From NCBI GenBank assembly GCA_021234155.1, contig JAJEKV010000035.1, positions 11,844,407 through 11,908,406 on the forward strand: a stretch of DNA of 64,000 nt. Reading direction: 5' to 3'. The notes below the pieces were generated by a model that saw nothing but the letters and a program-made list of their open reading frames with translations, was not told the DNA's origin and searched no databases. A program made the translations under genes and the position numbers. Origin of the DNA: Isoetes taiwanensis (taxonomy: Eukaryota > Streptophyta > Lycopodiopsida > Isoetales > Isoetaceae). Positions within the stretch are counted from its first letter, which is position 1, and every line of letters begins with the position of its first letter. Below, one piece after another: positions 9,487-20,894 of the stretch.

Positions 9487-11637
9487 CATACGTAAAAACA
9501 TGCAAAACATGTAGCAGATATGTGAAATCTAATATTTAACATTATAACAAAAATAAAGGAAATCTGTAAAGAAGCCTGAATAAGTATAATATTATAGGAT
9601 AATGTAATTTAATTGCGCCTCTTCAGCTTCGATGTTACCACACCTTATCTTAGGGGATTTAAACCCATCATATCCTAGTAGTTTCGCATGCTAGATAACT
9701 GCAATTGCTCTTCCACTATGCTACGTTGAAGCCACCCTTGTTGGAAAACTAACCAATGGAATGAACTAACTAATCATTTATAATTTACTATGGCAATCAT
9801 ATATCTGACCAAATGTAGAAGCCATAATAGCCAAGTAGAGTTGTATTTCACATACGCATTAATCATATATACAGCCAAATGTAGAAGCCATAATAGCCAA
9901 GTAGAGTTGTATTTCACATACGCATTGCCTTAGATTCCTATCTATTCGCTTGTTTTCCCTTATTGCTTGTTTTCATCCATTGATTTCCTGCATATTCTCT
10001 TACATATTCCCCTACGGGCATTCCAAGCCGTCCACTAAATCACCGATGGACCTACATTTCCATCTCAGCATAAGATTTCAGAGCCATAGGAAGAAGTCAA
10101 TATATAGGTCAACGTAGATGGAAATAAGGGGATTTGAACCCCCTGCCAGCATAGGCAACACCATAACTTTTGAGATCAAACCTTGAAGAGAAGCCCTCCT
10201 TTCTATTCCGGCAAACACATTGTGCATGCCATCCTCCCCAACTTGATGTCGGCAAGACATACGCCCATCAATTGCATCTGCTTGGTCCCTCGCCGTCGAT
10301 TAACATGAACAACCATGCAACAAGGAAAAGCGGATACAATAACATAAAGCAATGCCAAGTGCAAGTATGAGGCCCCCAAATGCCACCGCCAAATTTACGC
10401 TCATGAAAACCTTGTGCATTAGTAAGAGTCGACCTTGTGCTCGATGGAACCTCTTGGGCCGAAGCTTATTCTGGGAGGCCCACTAGGTTTGCTGTTGCTA
10501 TTGTCAACGATATGGTTTAAAAATATCCAAACCTGTGCTATAAAAGCACTATGTTCTTTATTTATCTGCAAATAGAAATCGAACCTTGTCTTCCAAATAA
10601 TTAAAATATGTTGTCCATAATTATTGCCCAAACAAAAGCGAGAATTGATATAAATTAGAACACGCCCTTTGTTAGAAACCCCAATAAACATTTCAACCAC
10701 CATAGTCATGCCGGACCCGATTATGATACAATTACAATGCAAGCATGGCGATAACACCTCATCGCCTTTGATTCTTGAAGGCTGCGGTTTCTACAAATAG
10801 CTCATGATTACATACTTCACAAAGCATAATTTTGGAAATGGCAGCATGCGCCAACATCATGCTGTAAATAACAAAATTGCTATGAAAATAGGAATGTAGC
10901 AAAGACAAGCAGATGGAATTGAGAAAACACAAATCCGCAAATCCTATCCTCTTCTTCCTCAAATCCGGCGAGCTCTCTGCTCCACCGTATTCACTAAATC
11001 AGGTTAAAAAACGTTGATTTCCATTTGAAATTCCTCGCATATTACGAGAAAAAGCTCAAGAAATAATCGAAAAGAGAAATCGAAGCTCAGGCATTGATTA
11101 CCTTTTCTTGTTGGGACTCCAGCGGCTCTATTCTGAACCCTTTCAAATCCCAGTAGCAACATCCGGCAAGTTTAGTTTTGTGTAGGATTTGATGACGGCT
11201 GAATAAGCATAAAACACGCATCCCCGCACACAAGGATCGTCGCTGCTTTAGAAAGTCGGCTGCCTCAAGAGAACTCGGTCCACCAACAGAAGGATAGAAC
11301 AAACGGAAAACCAAGATCTGGAATTCAGAGAAAAAAAAATGGACTATAGAACCCTAAAGCATGCCCTCTTTTCCACAAACCCTAAAATAAGAGAGCTCGA
11401 TGCTTGCATGTGTTTTCTGGGGACTAAAAAATAATTGGTTTTTTCATGGAGAAATATTCAAAGCTAAACCATTGCAAAATCATAGATAATATGGCATTCG
11501 AATATGAGAATACAGTGTGCGCTCTAGATATACTAATTAGTATGCCTCGCACAATACGCCCATCAAATCATATGAAAACCATAGCAAAAACTGTACAAAA
11601 ATACAAAAAAGACCCCCTGTTATAATGCTACATATTA
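9487..11637. other. Unassigned insert inside P450 copy B
   Basis: About 2.1 kb without recognisable genes. It holds an exact-length tandem pair at 9795-9926 and a tRNA B-box-like motif on the minus strand near 10140. Several short open frames on the minus strand (10419-10962, 11087-11314) match nothing I know. It separates P450 copy B residues that are adjacent in copy A. Confidence 0.4.
9795..9926. repeat. 66-bp tandem duplication
   Basis: Units 9795-9860 and 9861-9926 are identical except for a few bases near their starts (ATCTGACC against ATACAGCC). Recent local duplication. Confidence 0.9.
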
Positions 11638-11833
11638 GAGGCTGACAAGGAAGCTTTGCACTCTCAAACGTTTCACCCAAAAGCGGCTACAAGAAAGCCA
11701 ACAGCTAAGAAAGGAAGAAATTACTTGGGGTCTACGTTCTATATTGGAAGAGAGCAATGCTGGAAGACCGGTAGATTTGGGCGCAAGGCTATGTACACTA
11801 TCGACCAATTTTGTGACTAGAATGGCTTTTGGA

Positions 11834-12266
11834 CGATGTTCATGAATTACAAGTGCATAACATTTCTAATCTAGATCTCAAAATGTTGTTTAGACCCTAA
11901 AGCTGTTTTACATAGACTCCAGTCAATATTATCCTCATACATTTATCCTCGGCCAGCAAAGAGGAACTTAGTTCGATATTAGATATGCTAAGAGCTAAAC
12001 AAGGTCAAATGGATTTCCAACTGTCCTCAATAGACATGTTTTATAAAACTGGTTGTAATTCGTTTGTCAGTGTTGCTAGGGTCCCTTCGATGGAGATTAA
12101 CTATGGGTCTCATCTTAAATGTACAGAGAATTTAACAACACACTCTTTTGCTGGTCATTATACTAGTAGTTAGTATGGAATAAAGAATATGGTTTATATA
12201 CTCATAAGACAACGTCGAACGTAAACTGAACCCCCCAATGAGAAATTATCATTCTAGAGCTAGAGC
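11834..12266 (+). mobile_element. 433-bp insert in P450 copy B flanked by a 20-bp direct repeat
   Basis: TGACTAGAATGGCTTTTGGA stands at 11814-11833 and again at 12267-12286, and occurs once in copy A, as expected of a long target duplication or a staggered repair event. The last 90 or so bases of the insert resemble the P450 3' flank (8350-8445), and its first bases (GGACGATGTTCATGAA) resemble 8459-8473, in swapped order. A small frame at 11985-12173 is unrecognised. It may be a copied 3' end of a related transcript or a rearranged duplicate. Confidence 0.55.
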
Positions 12267-13078
12267 TGACTAGAATGGCTTTTGGAAAGAGGTTCCTTGG
12301 AGAGGGATGCGATGTTGCTTGTGCCAAGAGTTTACACCAGTTGAGTTCTATTTATTCAGTGCCCATAACTTGGGTGATTCATTTCCTGCACTTGCTTGGC
12401 TAGATGTTCAAGGCTATGAACGAAGAATGAAAGCTAGCCACAAGAGCATGGACAGTTTTCTCGAAGCAATAATTGATGAACATATTGCCGAAAGATCACC
12501 TAATAGGGATTCTGTAAAGCCTTCCAACTTGCTTGAGATTCTCTTGTCTAAAGAGGAGCTCAGCCGCAAACATGTCAAGGCCGTCATTCTCGTAAGTTTT
12601 TCATTCAAAGTCTATTTACATGCCCTTAATCATTTATGTTTTATTACCAAAATGTTTCTCACCCTATTATTTGCAGGATATTCTAAGTGGAGGAAGTGAC
12701 ACGAGCCCTGTCACTGTGCAATGGGCTTTATCCGACCTCGTGAGGTCTCCCGAAATCATGGAGAAGTTGCAACAGGGGATAGATGGAGTGGTTGATAAAG
12801 ACTATGTTGTAGTGGAGGATGACATCCCAAGCCTAGTCTACTTACAAGCAGTGGTCAAAGAAACATTTCGGTTGCATCCTCCTGGACCACTGTTGATTCC
12901 TCACGAGTCCACGCAAGAATGCAAGGTGGCAGGATTTGAGATACCAAAGGGCACTCACTTGATCATGAATGCCTATGCCATTGGAATGCCTTATGCTTCC
13001 TTTGTAGACATGCATATATGACAATCCCAATGGATAAGTTATAAACTTTTAATTGACGTGCATTCAATTTTTGACGAA

Positions 13079-14168
<1,090 letters not shown>

Positions 14169-14169
14169 C

Positions 14170-14635
14170 AAACACCAACGATAATGTTTTAAACTTACCT
14201 CTTAATTCTAAATAACATTATGCCAACTTTTACCTCTAGCAATGCAATTTCCTTAAACATCATTGACACATTTCCTGGTTGAATAACAAAGTATGTTGCT
14301 AAATTCTCTGCACATTTAAGATGAGATTCATGGTTAATCTCTGCCAAAGGAACCCAAACGACACTAACAAAGGAGCGACAATCTGTTCATAGAGCATATC
14401 TTCTGAGGATTGTTGGAAAGCCATTTGATCTTATTTTGCTCTGAGCACATACAAAATTGAACTCAACCAAGCATAGTAATTTGGGTGGAGTCTATGTAAA
14501 ACGACTTTAAAGCCTAAACAAATTTTTGAGATCTAGATTGTTAAGATCAAAGTTTTCTCTGCATTACGTGAGTTAGCAGGTGATTGATTGCCATTGGTTG
14601 TCGTGATATGACATTAGGGAGCCATCTGATTGTCC
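14170..14635. other. No gene recognised
   Basis: AT-rich sequence without coding signal. Part of it (around 14280-14370) is a reverse-strand relative of the small frame in the 433-bp insert at 12060-12140: both contain ATGAGATTCATGG/CCATGAATCTCAT-like and CTCTGCACATTTAAG-like segments, though matching is loose. Confidence 0.25.
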
Positions 14636-14639
14636 AATA

Positions 14640-16350
14640 CTGAAACGGACCTAGCCCCTTGGCCTAGGCCATTGCACCGACACATAACAACTGTTAAACA
14701 TCCAAGAGACTCGTATACTTGCTCAATAAAATATAGCCCCATTGATCAGATAATTACATACAAGACCAAGCTCATCTGAGCTTGGCATGCTAACAACTCC
14801 AACTAGCTCAACAGGTCATTCCTTCTTACATGTCACTGAGGATGACTCGAGAAAATGCTCCGCTGGCGCAACTTCATCCCCGGACTCTCCATCTGAATGA
14901 CGCATTCTCACCTCAGGGCGTACCCTCTTAAGCATACACAAACTATGCAAGGGAGTTAGTCCACAAGGACTACGTTGGGGAAGAAACATTTCAGGAGCAT
15001 TCACAACATTAACTACAAAACAATCTAGCATATAACATCCAAGATAAGAAGGCAGTAGATTTAGCTACTCATACTACAAGCATATTTTAATTTACATCAA
15101 TCTTCTGTATGTATGCACATATACCATACGTAATCTTTGGGTTGCGACCCCAAGGAGACCACTCCATCTGTAGGTATAGGCTTTTCACAGGGCTCTGCCC
15201 TTAACTCATCCGACTGGCCATCTGGCCCAGATGCGAAGTTTACACAGCCATCCACCCCTCCGAAGTATGCCATCTGTCTAGCCATCTGGCACGGGTGCGG
15301 AGCCTCACGGATTCCACCCCTCCGAAGGTGGTCTGTTTGCAATGCAAGATGCAACATCATCCGTCTCGTCTTTACAAGATAGAATATCATCAATAACCCT
15401 GCAGACTAGTCCAATACGAGATATCATGCAGTCCTCATGCATCCTTCTTTCAAGAACAACCATAGAGCAATGCAACACAATAAGGTTCATACCAAGATAT
15501 TTCATAACCAAGTGACAACATCTCATTGCCACATCTCAAAGCAAGAAGATGAACTCCCTTAACATATAAGCAACCATAACTTCCATGTAATACCATAATT
15601 ACACTAACGTCCTAGAGACAATTCACATATTCTACTTCATCCTGAGGTCTAAACTCACAAGATGGACTACCACTCAGAACCTCTACTAGATAGGCCATAC
15701 TATATTCTTAGCAACATATAATACAACACTCATGCTCCATCCATCTAGCATCATAGAATCCACACATTACTCTAACAAAAGTACTGGGGATATACCCTTC
15801 TATGGTACGGTTATCAAGCTGGCTCTTATTCATAAAGGTTGCATGGAATATCCCACATACAAGATTATAGCTCTACCAAGGAAACTCTAGGGTCCCAAAT
15901 TATAATCACACTACTTAAAAGGTTCGTAGGATTAGCAACCCTGAACTCCAGTAATGACCATCAAGGCTAGCAACAATGCACCTAGAGACACTTAATGCAA
16001 TGGCTATAACAATGTTCCAAGATATAACAACGTATTGACGGACCATCTAACCATAATGTTAAGCAAGTTCGATAGTTAGAATAGAGAATCAAATAGGGCT
16101 CCAAGACCCTAGGATAATAATACAAACTAGATTCAATAACTTAGAATCTATCAATAATTATTCACGTATGGTTCCCAACTGCTAAGATTCTAGACAAGAA
16201 GAGCAATGAAAGGTGTAAAGTTGTAGCCTTTCCACTTTAGAAACTCTGATATGATTTTGGTAGTAGTAGCTACTTGAATCCTAGATCGTCAGGTAGTTCG
16301 AAATGCTCTTGATGAGGGTGATGTCTGGTTCTCCCAAGCCATACACCTAC
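14640..16350. mobile_element. Possible Ty3/gypsy long terminal repeat
   Basis: The left boundary TGAAACGGACCTAGCC resembles the TGTAACGGACC start of many plant gypsy LTRs and the junction at 50340. The following 1.7 kb is non-coding, moderately complex and unlike its neighbours. No paired LTR, primer site or pol gene is visible, so at best it is a solo or degraded LTR. Short frames here show no domain. Confidence 0.25.
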
Positions 16351-16945
16351 AGATTTCCTTCAAGAATTGGGTGGCACTATTTTCAATATAAGTAAAAGAG
16401 TAATGGAACATTTAAATGCTTCAATTATAGAATGGGTACTTGAACATCGTACCATATTTTCTTATTGCTAATTCTTCTTGAAATGATGAAGCATCAAATA
16501 TGGTAAAGCAAATCTATCCAAACCAATTTGAATATGTAGTGAGCATCAAATGAAATGATATTATCATGCTTCGTTGGATCCTAAGGGGCATGAAGCAGCA
16601 GTTACAATGAAGTAGCGCCTATTATTTCGTTAGGCTGAGTAAAAACTCTCTATGAGATTCTATTAACTTGATGAAACATCCTAATTGTCTGGGGTTTAAT
16701 CATAATAGCGAATGAAAATTTGTCTGGCAGATGCCATATTGCGATAGTATGTGTTGCTATTTCTGACAATGCAAGAAAACATGCTCTTCATCTTCCACCT
16801 GACCGGATTTACAAATGTTTCAAATTCTTTCCTCCCAAGCCTGTTTCATCCATCTCTATTTTCAATGAGTGTGACCCAGTTCTGTATTTACAATTATTCT
16901 TTTCAACTGCTTTGTGATGGAAGCATCCAAGTAATCAGAACTGGC
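16350..16945. other. No gene recognised
   Basis: Non-coding to the eye. Short open frames at 16720-16957 on the plus strand have no recognisable domain. Confidence 0.3.
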
Positions 16946-16949
16946 ATAA

Positions 16950-17405
16950 ACAAGTAATGGATTTACCTCTTCCTAATAAAAGGCCATCTTTGAGCCTCAT
17001 TTCTCCCATAACTTTTTGATAAAGTTTTCTTGTACCATTTCCCTTATACCAATCTCTGAATCCGGCCAGTTCTCTGCATCGACCAGCCCATTCATGCACT
17101 TCGTTGAGCCATCCAGATGATTGATCCATTGCTGTTTTAGGCATCCTGCTTTCGTCCATATCCCTAAGTCTGTTGACAATTCAGTGTCAAGCATAAAGCC
17201 TATGCTTCTATAGGGAGGAGGCATGTCTCTGCTGCGTACCGTATCTGCCTTCGCACACGTAGCTTCTCTTGGATAATATTTTCAACACCTATTCTATCTG
17301 ATTCCATGTTTTTGTGTGAATCGAAGGACCCCAAATGGGAGCACCATATAGTACTACTGTCTGGACCAGGGTTTTAAAAAGCATCTTCTTAAAACCTTAA
17401 CTGGA
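16950..17405 (-). mobile_element. LINE reverse-transcriptase C-terminal remnant
   Basis: Read on the minus strand, 17400-17300 gives LVQTVVLYGAPIWGPSI followed by TWNQIE, the conserved segment after the fingers-palm region of plant non-LTR reverse transcriptases. Further frames with stops and shifts include NHLDGSTKCMNGLVDAEN and end near 16950. It is strongly degraded and 5'-truncated. Confidence 0.55.
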
Positions 17406-17619
17406 TAGAGATGAGCTATGGCATCTAGATAATGAAGTGTCTTAAGGTATCTTCCCACTCCCTAGATAAATCCATCTTGAAAAACTGAAACTAGTAATAA
17501 AAATTTACAAAAAAAGGCGGTACTTTCCTGGACCTGATCGGAGCCCTATAAAATATTAATTGGTAGTCTCTAGACATAAAAAATGACATGTCAATGGGTA
17601 GCTCTACGCATGAGTTTTT

Positions 17620-17900
17620 AAGGAGCCCAAGATCACTTGATGCCGGCCTTTTTCTAAGAGGTCATCTTTCCTTGTTCCAAATCATTATTTTATTCTCCTA
17701 GAGTTTTATTGTAAAGTTACTCATTGACTAAGGTAATTAAAACTTACAATAGGCTTTTCAATTTCAAAGCAACAAAGAAGCTCGATAGCATTATGTAGCT
17801 TGTGTGGTGTGAAACTAAGAGTATAGTACTATTACAAAATAATCTCTTCAATATAGAGGTTCAGTTCTACATCATCTTCATTAAAGAGACTTAATGGAGT
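17620..17900 (-). mobile_element. LINE ORF1-derived dispersed repeat, copy 1
   Basis: This matches 34580-34900 and 35185-35400 at nucleotide level (shared GGAGCCCAAGATCAC, TCCAAATCATTATTTTATT and TCTTCAATATAGAGG). On the minus strand it keeps a trace of NLYIEE from the ORF1 domain recognised at 34772-35074. Confidence 0.5.
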
Positions 17901-17904
17901 GAAA

Positions 17905-18340
17905 TTGGTGTAAAACAATGTTTAAATTAAAACGCACTTATTTAAAACGCACAATTCTAGAATTCAGCCAAAAAGGAGGCCATGATTATCCAAAATTATG
18001 TGAAATTGTTCTCGAGAACGATCATTTTAGGAAGACACGATGTTAAAGAGGAACATACGAAATGTCCCATTTTGGCAGGGTAAACGAGCCATTATGGAAA
18101 CACATTGATATGCAGTTGAACAAACTTTTTGAATGACTAGTTTGCAAGGAAGCATATCAAGTTGTTGTTATATTAACACATGTTACAACGGATTGTTACA
18201 GAGCTACTTCTTGAACTAATAAATATATATTGGCATATGTTGCAAAAAATGTTCAGACAAAGTTCTGCAACTAAAAAACATAGGAGGTTTGGTACAAATT
18301 TATACCCATTAGTAGGAATACAGACGTGCCAATATAAACT
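17905..18340. other. No gene recognised
   Basis: AT-rich, no coding signal seen on either strand. Confidence 0.3.
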
Positions 18341-18346
18341 TATACC

Positions 18347-18505
18347 TTAGGTGGTGCTCCCTCCCAGTCGAACTTTCTATCTCTCTTTGCACTCTCAGTT
18401 TGAGAGGCCACCATGCCTGTACCTCTTGCTTCTATTTCCAAGAGAACCTCAATAGGTTTCTTGAAGGCTCTGCTTCAGCTGGTTCAAGGTCAAAAAAGTC
18501 AACCT
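18347..18505 (-). other. Exon-like fragment with a good splice donor, unrecognised
   Basis: The minus strand reads VDFFDLEPAEAEPS and, after a 1-base shift, EVLLEIEARGTGMVASQTES then KRDRKFDWEGAPPK, ending at AAG|GTATAAG, a textbook plant splice donor. Composition and acidic/basic patterning look like real protein, but I do not recognise the family. The single frameshift suggests a pseudogene exon. Confidence 0.35.
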
Positions 18506-18519
18506 CCAAAAAATAATCG

Positions 18520-20580
18520 TTATCAGTTTGTCACAACAGTTTTTACATGAAACTACTATTTTAAAGTAATGTTAGTTTGTGGGTTAATATATTGATTTAC
18601 TACTAATAGTTATATAGTGTGGTTCTTATTGATGATTTATTACGCTAATTTATTACTATAGTTCACCATCATGGTTCTCCATGGTAGGTATTTCGTTTGG
18701 TTCTTAATAATGCTTTATTGTTGTGTTTTAAGTACGTGGTCTAATTAATAATATAGGTTATAAACCACTCTAATTTTGGTAAATGAAACTGGTTTTCTAA
18801 TAAAAGTATCTATACCTTTTCATAAGAACTAATGTTTGTTTCATTAAAACCAGTACCATTTATGAAGGCAAAAATGAGTAGCCAATTGTTACGCGTTTCT
18901 CCATTAAATTATTAGTGTTTTGTTTAATGCAATCGAGGTAGTTTACGTGACAAATTACGTAATTTTTATTGAGCATTCCATTGTTAGTTTTAGCAAAGAA
19001 GACTCAATGGTGTTTTGAAAATCTTCCATTAAGTATATGTGGTCATGAAGTGATGATGCCTAGTCTTTGCAATTCATAACAATGGGCTCAGGGATTTGAA
19101 CCCTGACATTTCCATTTTTTCCAATGATTAAACCCTTGCTGAAATTTCCATATTTTCTAATGATAAACTAGCACTGAAGGCAGTAAAATAACGTCATATT
19201 CTTCAGCAAGTAACTCCAGAATATATCATCGCTCGTCATGCATTGAATCCTACAAACATAGAACAGACTAAAGAAAAGAGAGGAAGGAAAAACCTAATAA
19301 ATAGAAGCAACAAAAACACTTCTTGTTATGCAACATCAGATAAAAGAGCTTGATAAATAAAAGCAGAAAAATGCACGTTATGCATCATCAAAAGTTGAAG
19401 AACTTTAACATTACCCTTAAGGCATGCACTAGTTTTCTTGCACCGCAGCACCTCTGTAAGCACAGTACAATTGCCTAAAACATATGGCAGAAGCTTTGCC
19501 GCACAAATGGCCTGAGCATAAGAGCATAATGGCAGATAGGATTCCTGAATAGGGAATTTTGAGATAGTTAGGCTAAAATAAAAACTCGAAAGCTACCATA
19601 GTAAAATACTTCATTTGTATATTATTCAAAGGGTTTAAACAGATACACAACATTCTTTTCCAGCACTTTGTCATAACCTACAGTAACAATTTTCTAACTT
19701 GAAGTATGATGATTTTAGACTTCTAACTTGAAGAGGATGATGATTTTAAATATGTCATACAACTCAATAAATCAAACATGATTATCCCAATATTACCTAT
19801 TAAGCCAGATGTAGAAAACAAAACTGAAGAGCTGTCGCACACCTGCTTCATTACCCATGTTCCACAAGCATGAACTCATGAAGGAAAATATTTTCTAAAT
19901 TACATACCATGTAGAAAAAGTCAGTAAGACATTGAAAGACTTACAATTCAGCTTGCAATAATATTTCTCTGCCTTATAAATTCGAATCCATTGTAGCAAC
20001 TTTCTGTAGCCGTTGCTGCTACATAGCCTATAAAACAAATCATCCCATTTAAGAGTGGACATAAAAACGAAAAATCTGAAAGCATGCAAGCCTTAGCAGC
20101 AAAAGGAAGACCCCACTAGAACTTGCCACAATCTAATCTACAGAAAATGACGCCAAGCTATTCTCTGATCAGCAGACTAACAGCTAAAAATTCTCATGGA
20201 CAAACCATAATTTCTGCAAGCAATTCCCAAGAACAAGTAGGAAGAACATGGGCTACCTAAAAGGACAGCATTCACATTTACTATTGAAAGCTCGTAACAT
20301 CAAATACAAGTTTCTGGATCATAAAATAATGCTTTGCAAGTACTACTTGAAATAGCAGCTTGAGCAGTCCAGGTTCTTAAAAATGACCTAAGATAACAAT
20401 CCTACTTCTTTACCTTTGTGTGACTGTGTACACATCAATAGAGTGAGGAAGGATCGTTCCAGGCTCCTAAGAAACAATCACAGCATCAACGTAAATAGAG
20501 CGAGAAAACATATGAGATGAATCAGCAAAATTTCCCATGCATCAATAAAGAAATGCCTAGAATCATACCGTTTTTTGGAG
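18520..20580. other. Long non-coding stretch
   Basis: About 2 kb of AT-rich DNA with no coding region I can support. It contains a B-box-like GGTTCAAATCC (minus strand, near 19098) without a foldable tRNA. Confidence 0.4.
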
Positions 20581-20787
20581 CCTTCTAGCATGTGTAGCTT
20601 CCATCACAGGTCGTGTTGGAAGCCACTAAGCTTATGCCAGCCTGATTGGCATTTCTGATTCGAAGAGAGAACATGTTGCTCCGTTCGCTGCCAAAGACGG
20701 TCTTCCTCCCCCGTTGCCGCAAAAGAAATGCCCTAATTTTCCAATCAATTCAATTTTCCCACAATTTTGTGTAAAGATGATGTATGG

Positions 20788-20894
20788 CGGCATGGCCACC
20801 GGGACCACATTCCGGTGTGGACCGGTGGGGCCCCGCGACCGGGCGAGGCCGAATCCACCGGTCCTACCGGAATGTGGGACCGGTGGCCATGCCG
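20788..20894. repeat. GC-rich inverted repeat (29-bp arms)
   Basis: The arms at 20788-20816 (CGGCATGGCCACCGGGACC...) and 20866-20894 are inverted copies with two mismatches, separated by a 49-bp GC-rich loop. It sits in a local GC peak at about 20780-21080 in otherwise AT-rich DNA. Confidence 0.8.

Larger units (their letters stand above)
8743..12989 (+). pseudogene. Cytochrome P450 copy B, multiply disrupted pseudogene
   Basis: It is highly similar to copy A and can be followed in pieces: 8743-9094 (start to the GEH of the C-helix region), 11638-11833, 12267-12591 (end of exon 1), intron 12592-12676, and 12677-about 12988 (exon 2 up to NAYAIG). It lacks PERF and the haem-binding cysteine loop, so it cannot encode a working P450. 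Damage consists of a retroposon and unrelated DNA at 9095-11637, a 433-bp insert with 20-bp direct repeats, a 10-bp deletion near 12345 that shifts the frame, and loss of the 3' third. It retains the duplicated promoter block at 8471-8742. The two copies are close enough that duplication was recent relative to the decay. Confidence 0.92.

Noticed and set aside
10105-10160. tRNA gene on the minus strand (GGTTCAAATCC B-box)
   Set aside because: Only the T-arm-like part is present; no anticodon arm, D arm or acceptor stem could be paired. The similar motif at 19090 fails in the same way.
14640-16350. Complete LTR retrotransposon
   Set aside because: No second LTR, primer-binding site, gag or pol can be found; only an LTR-like left edge supports it.
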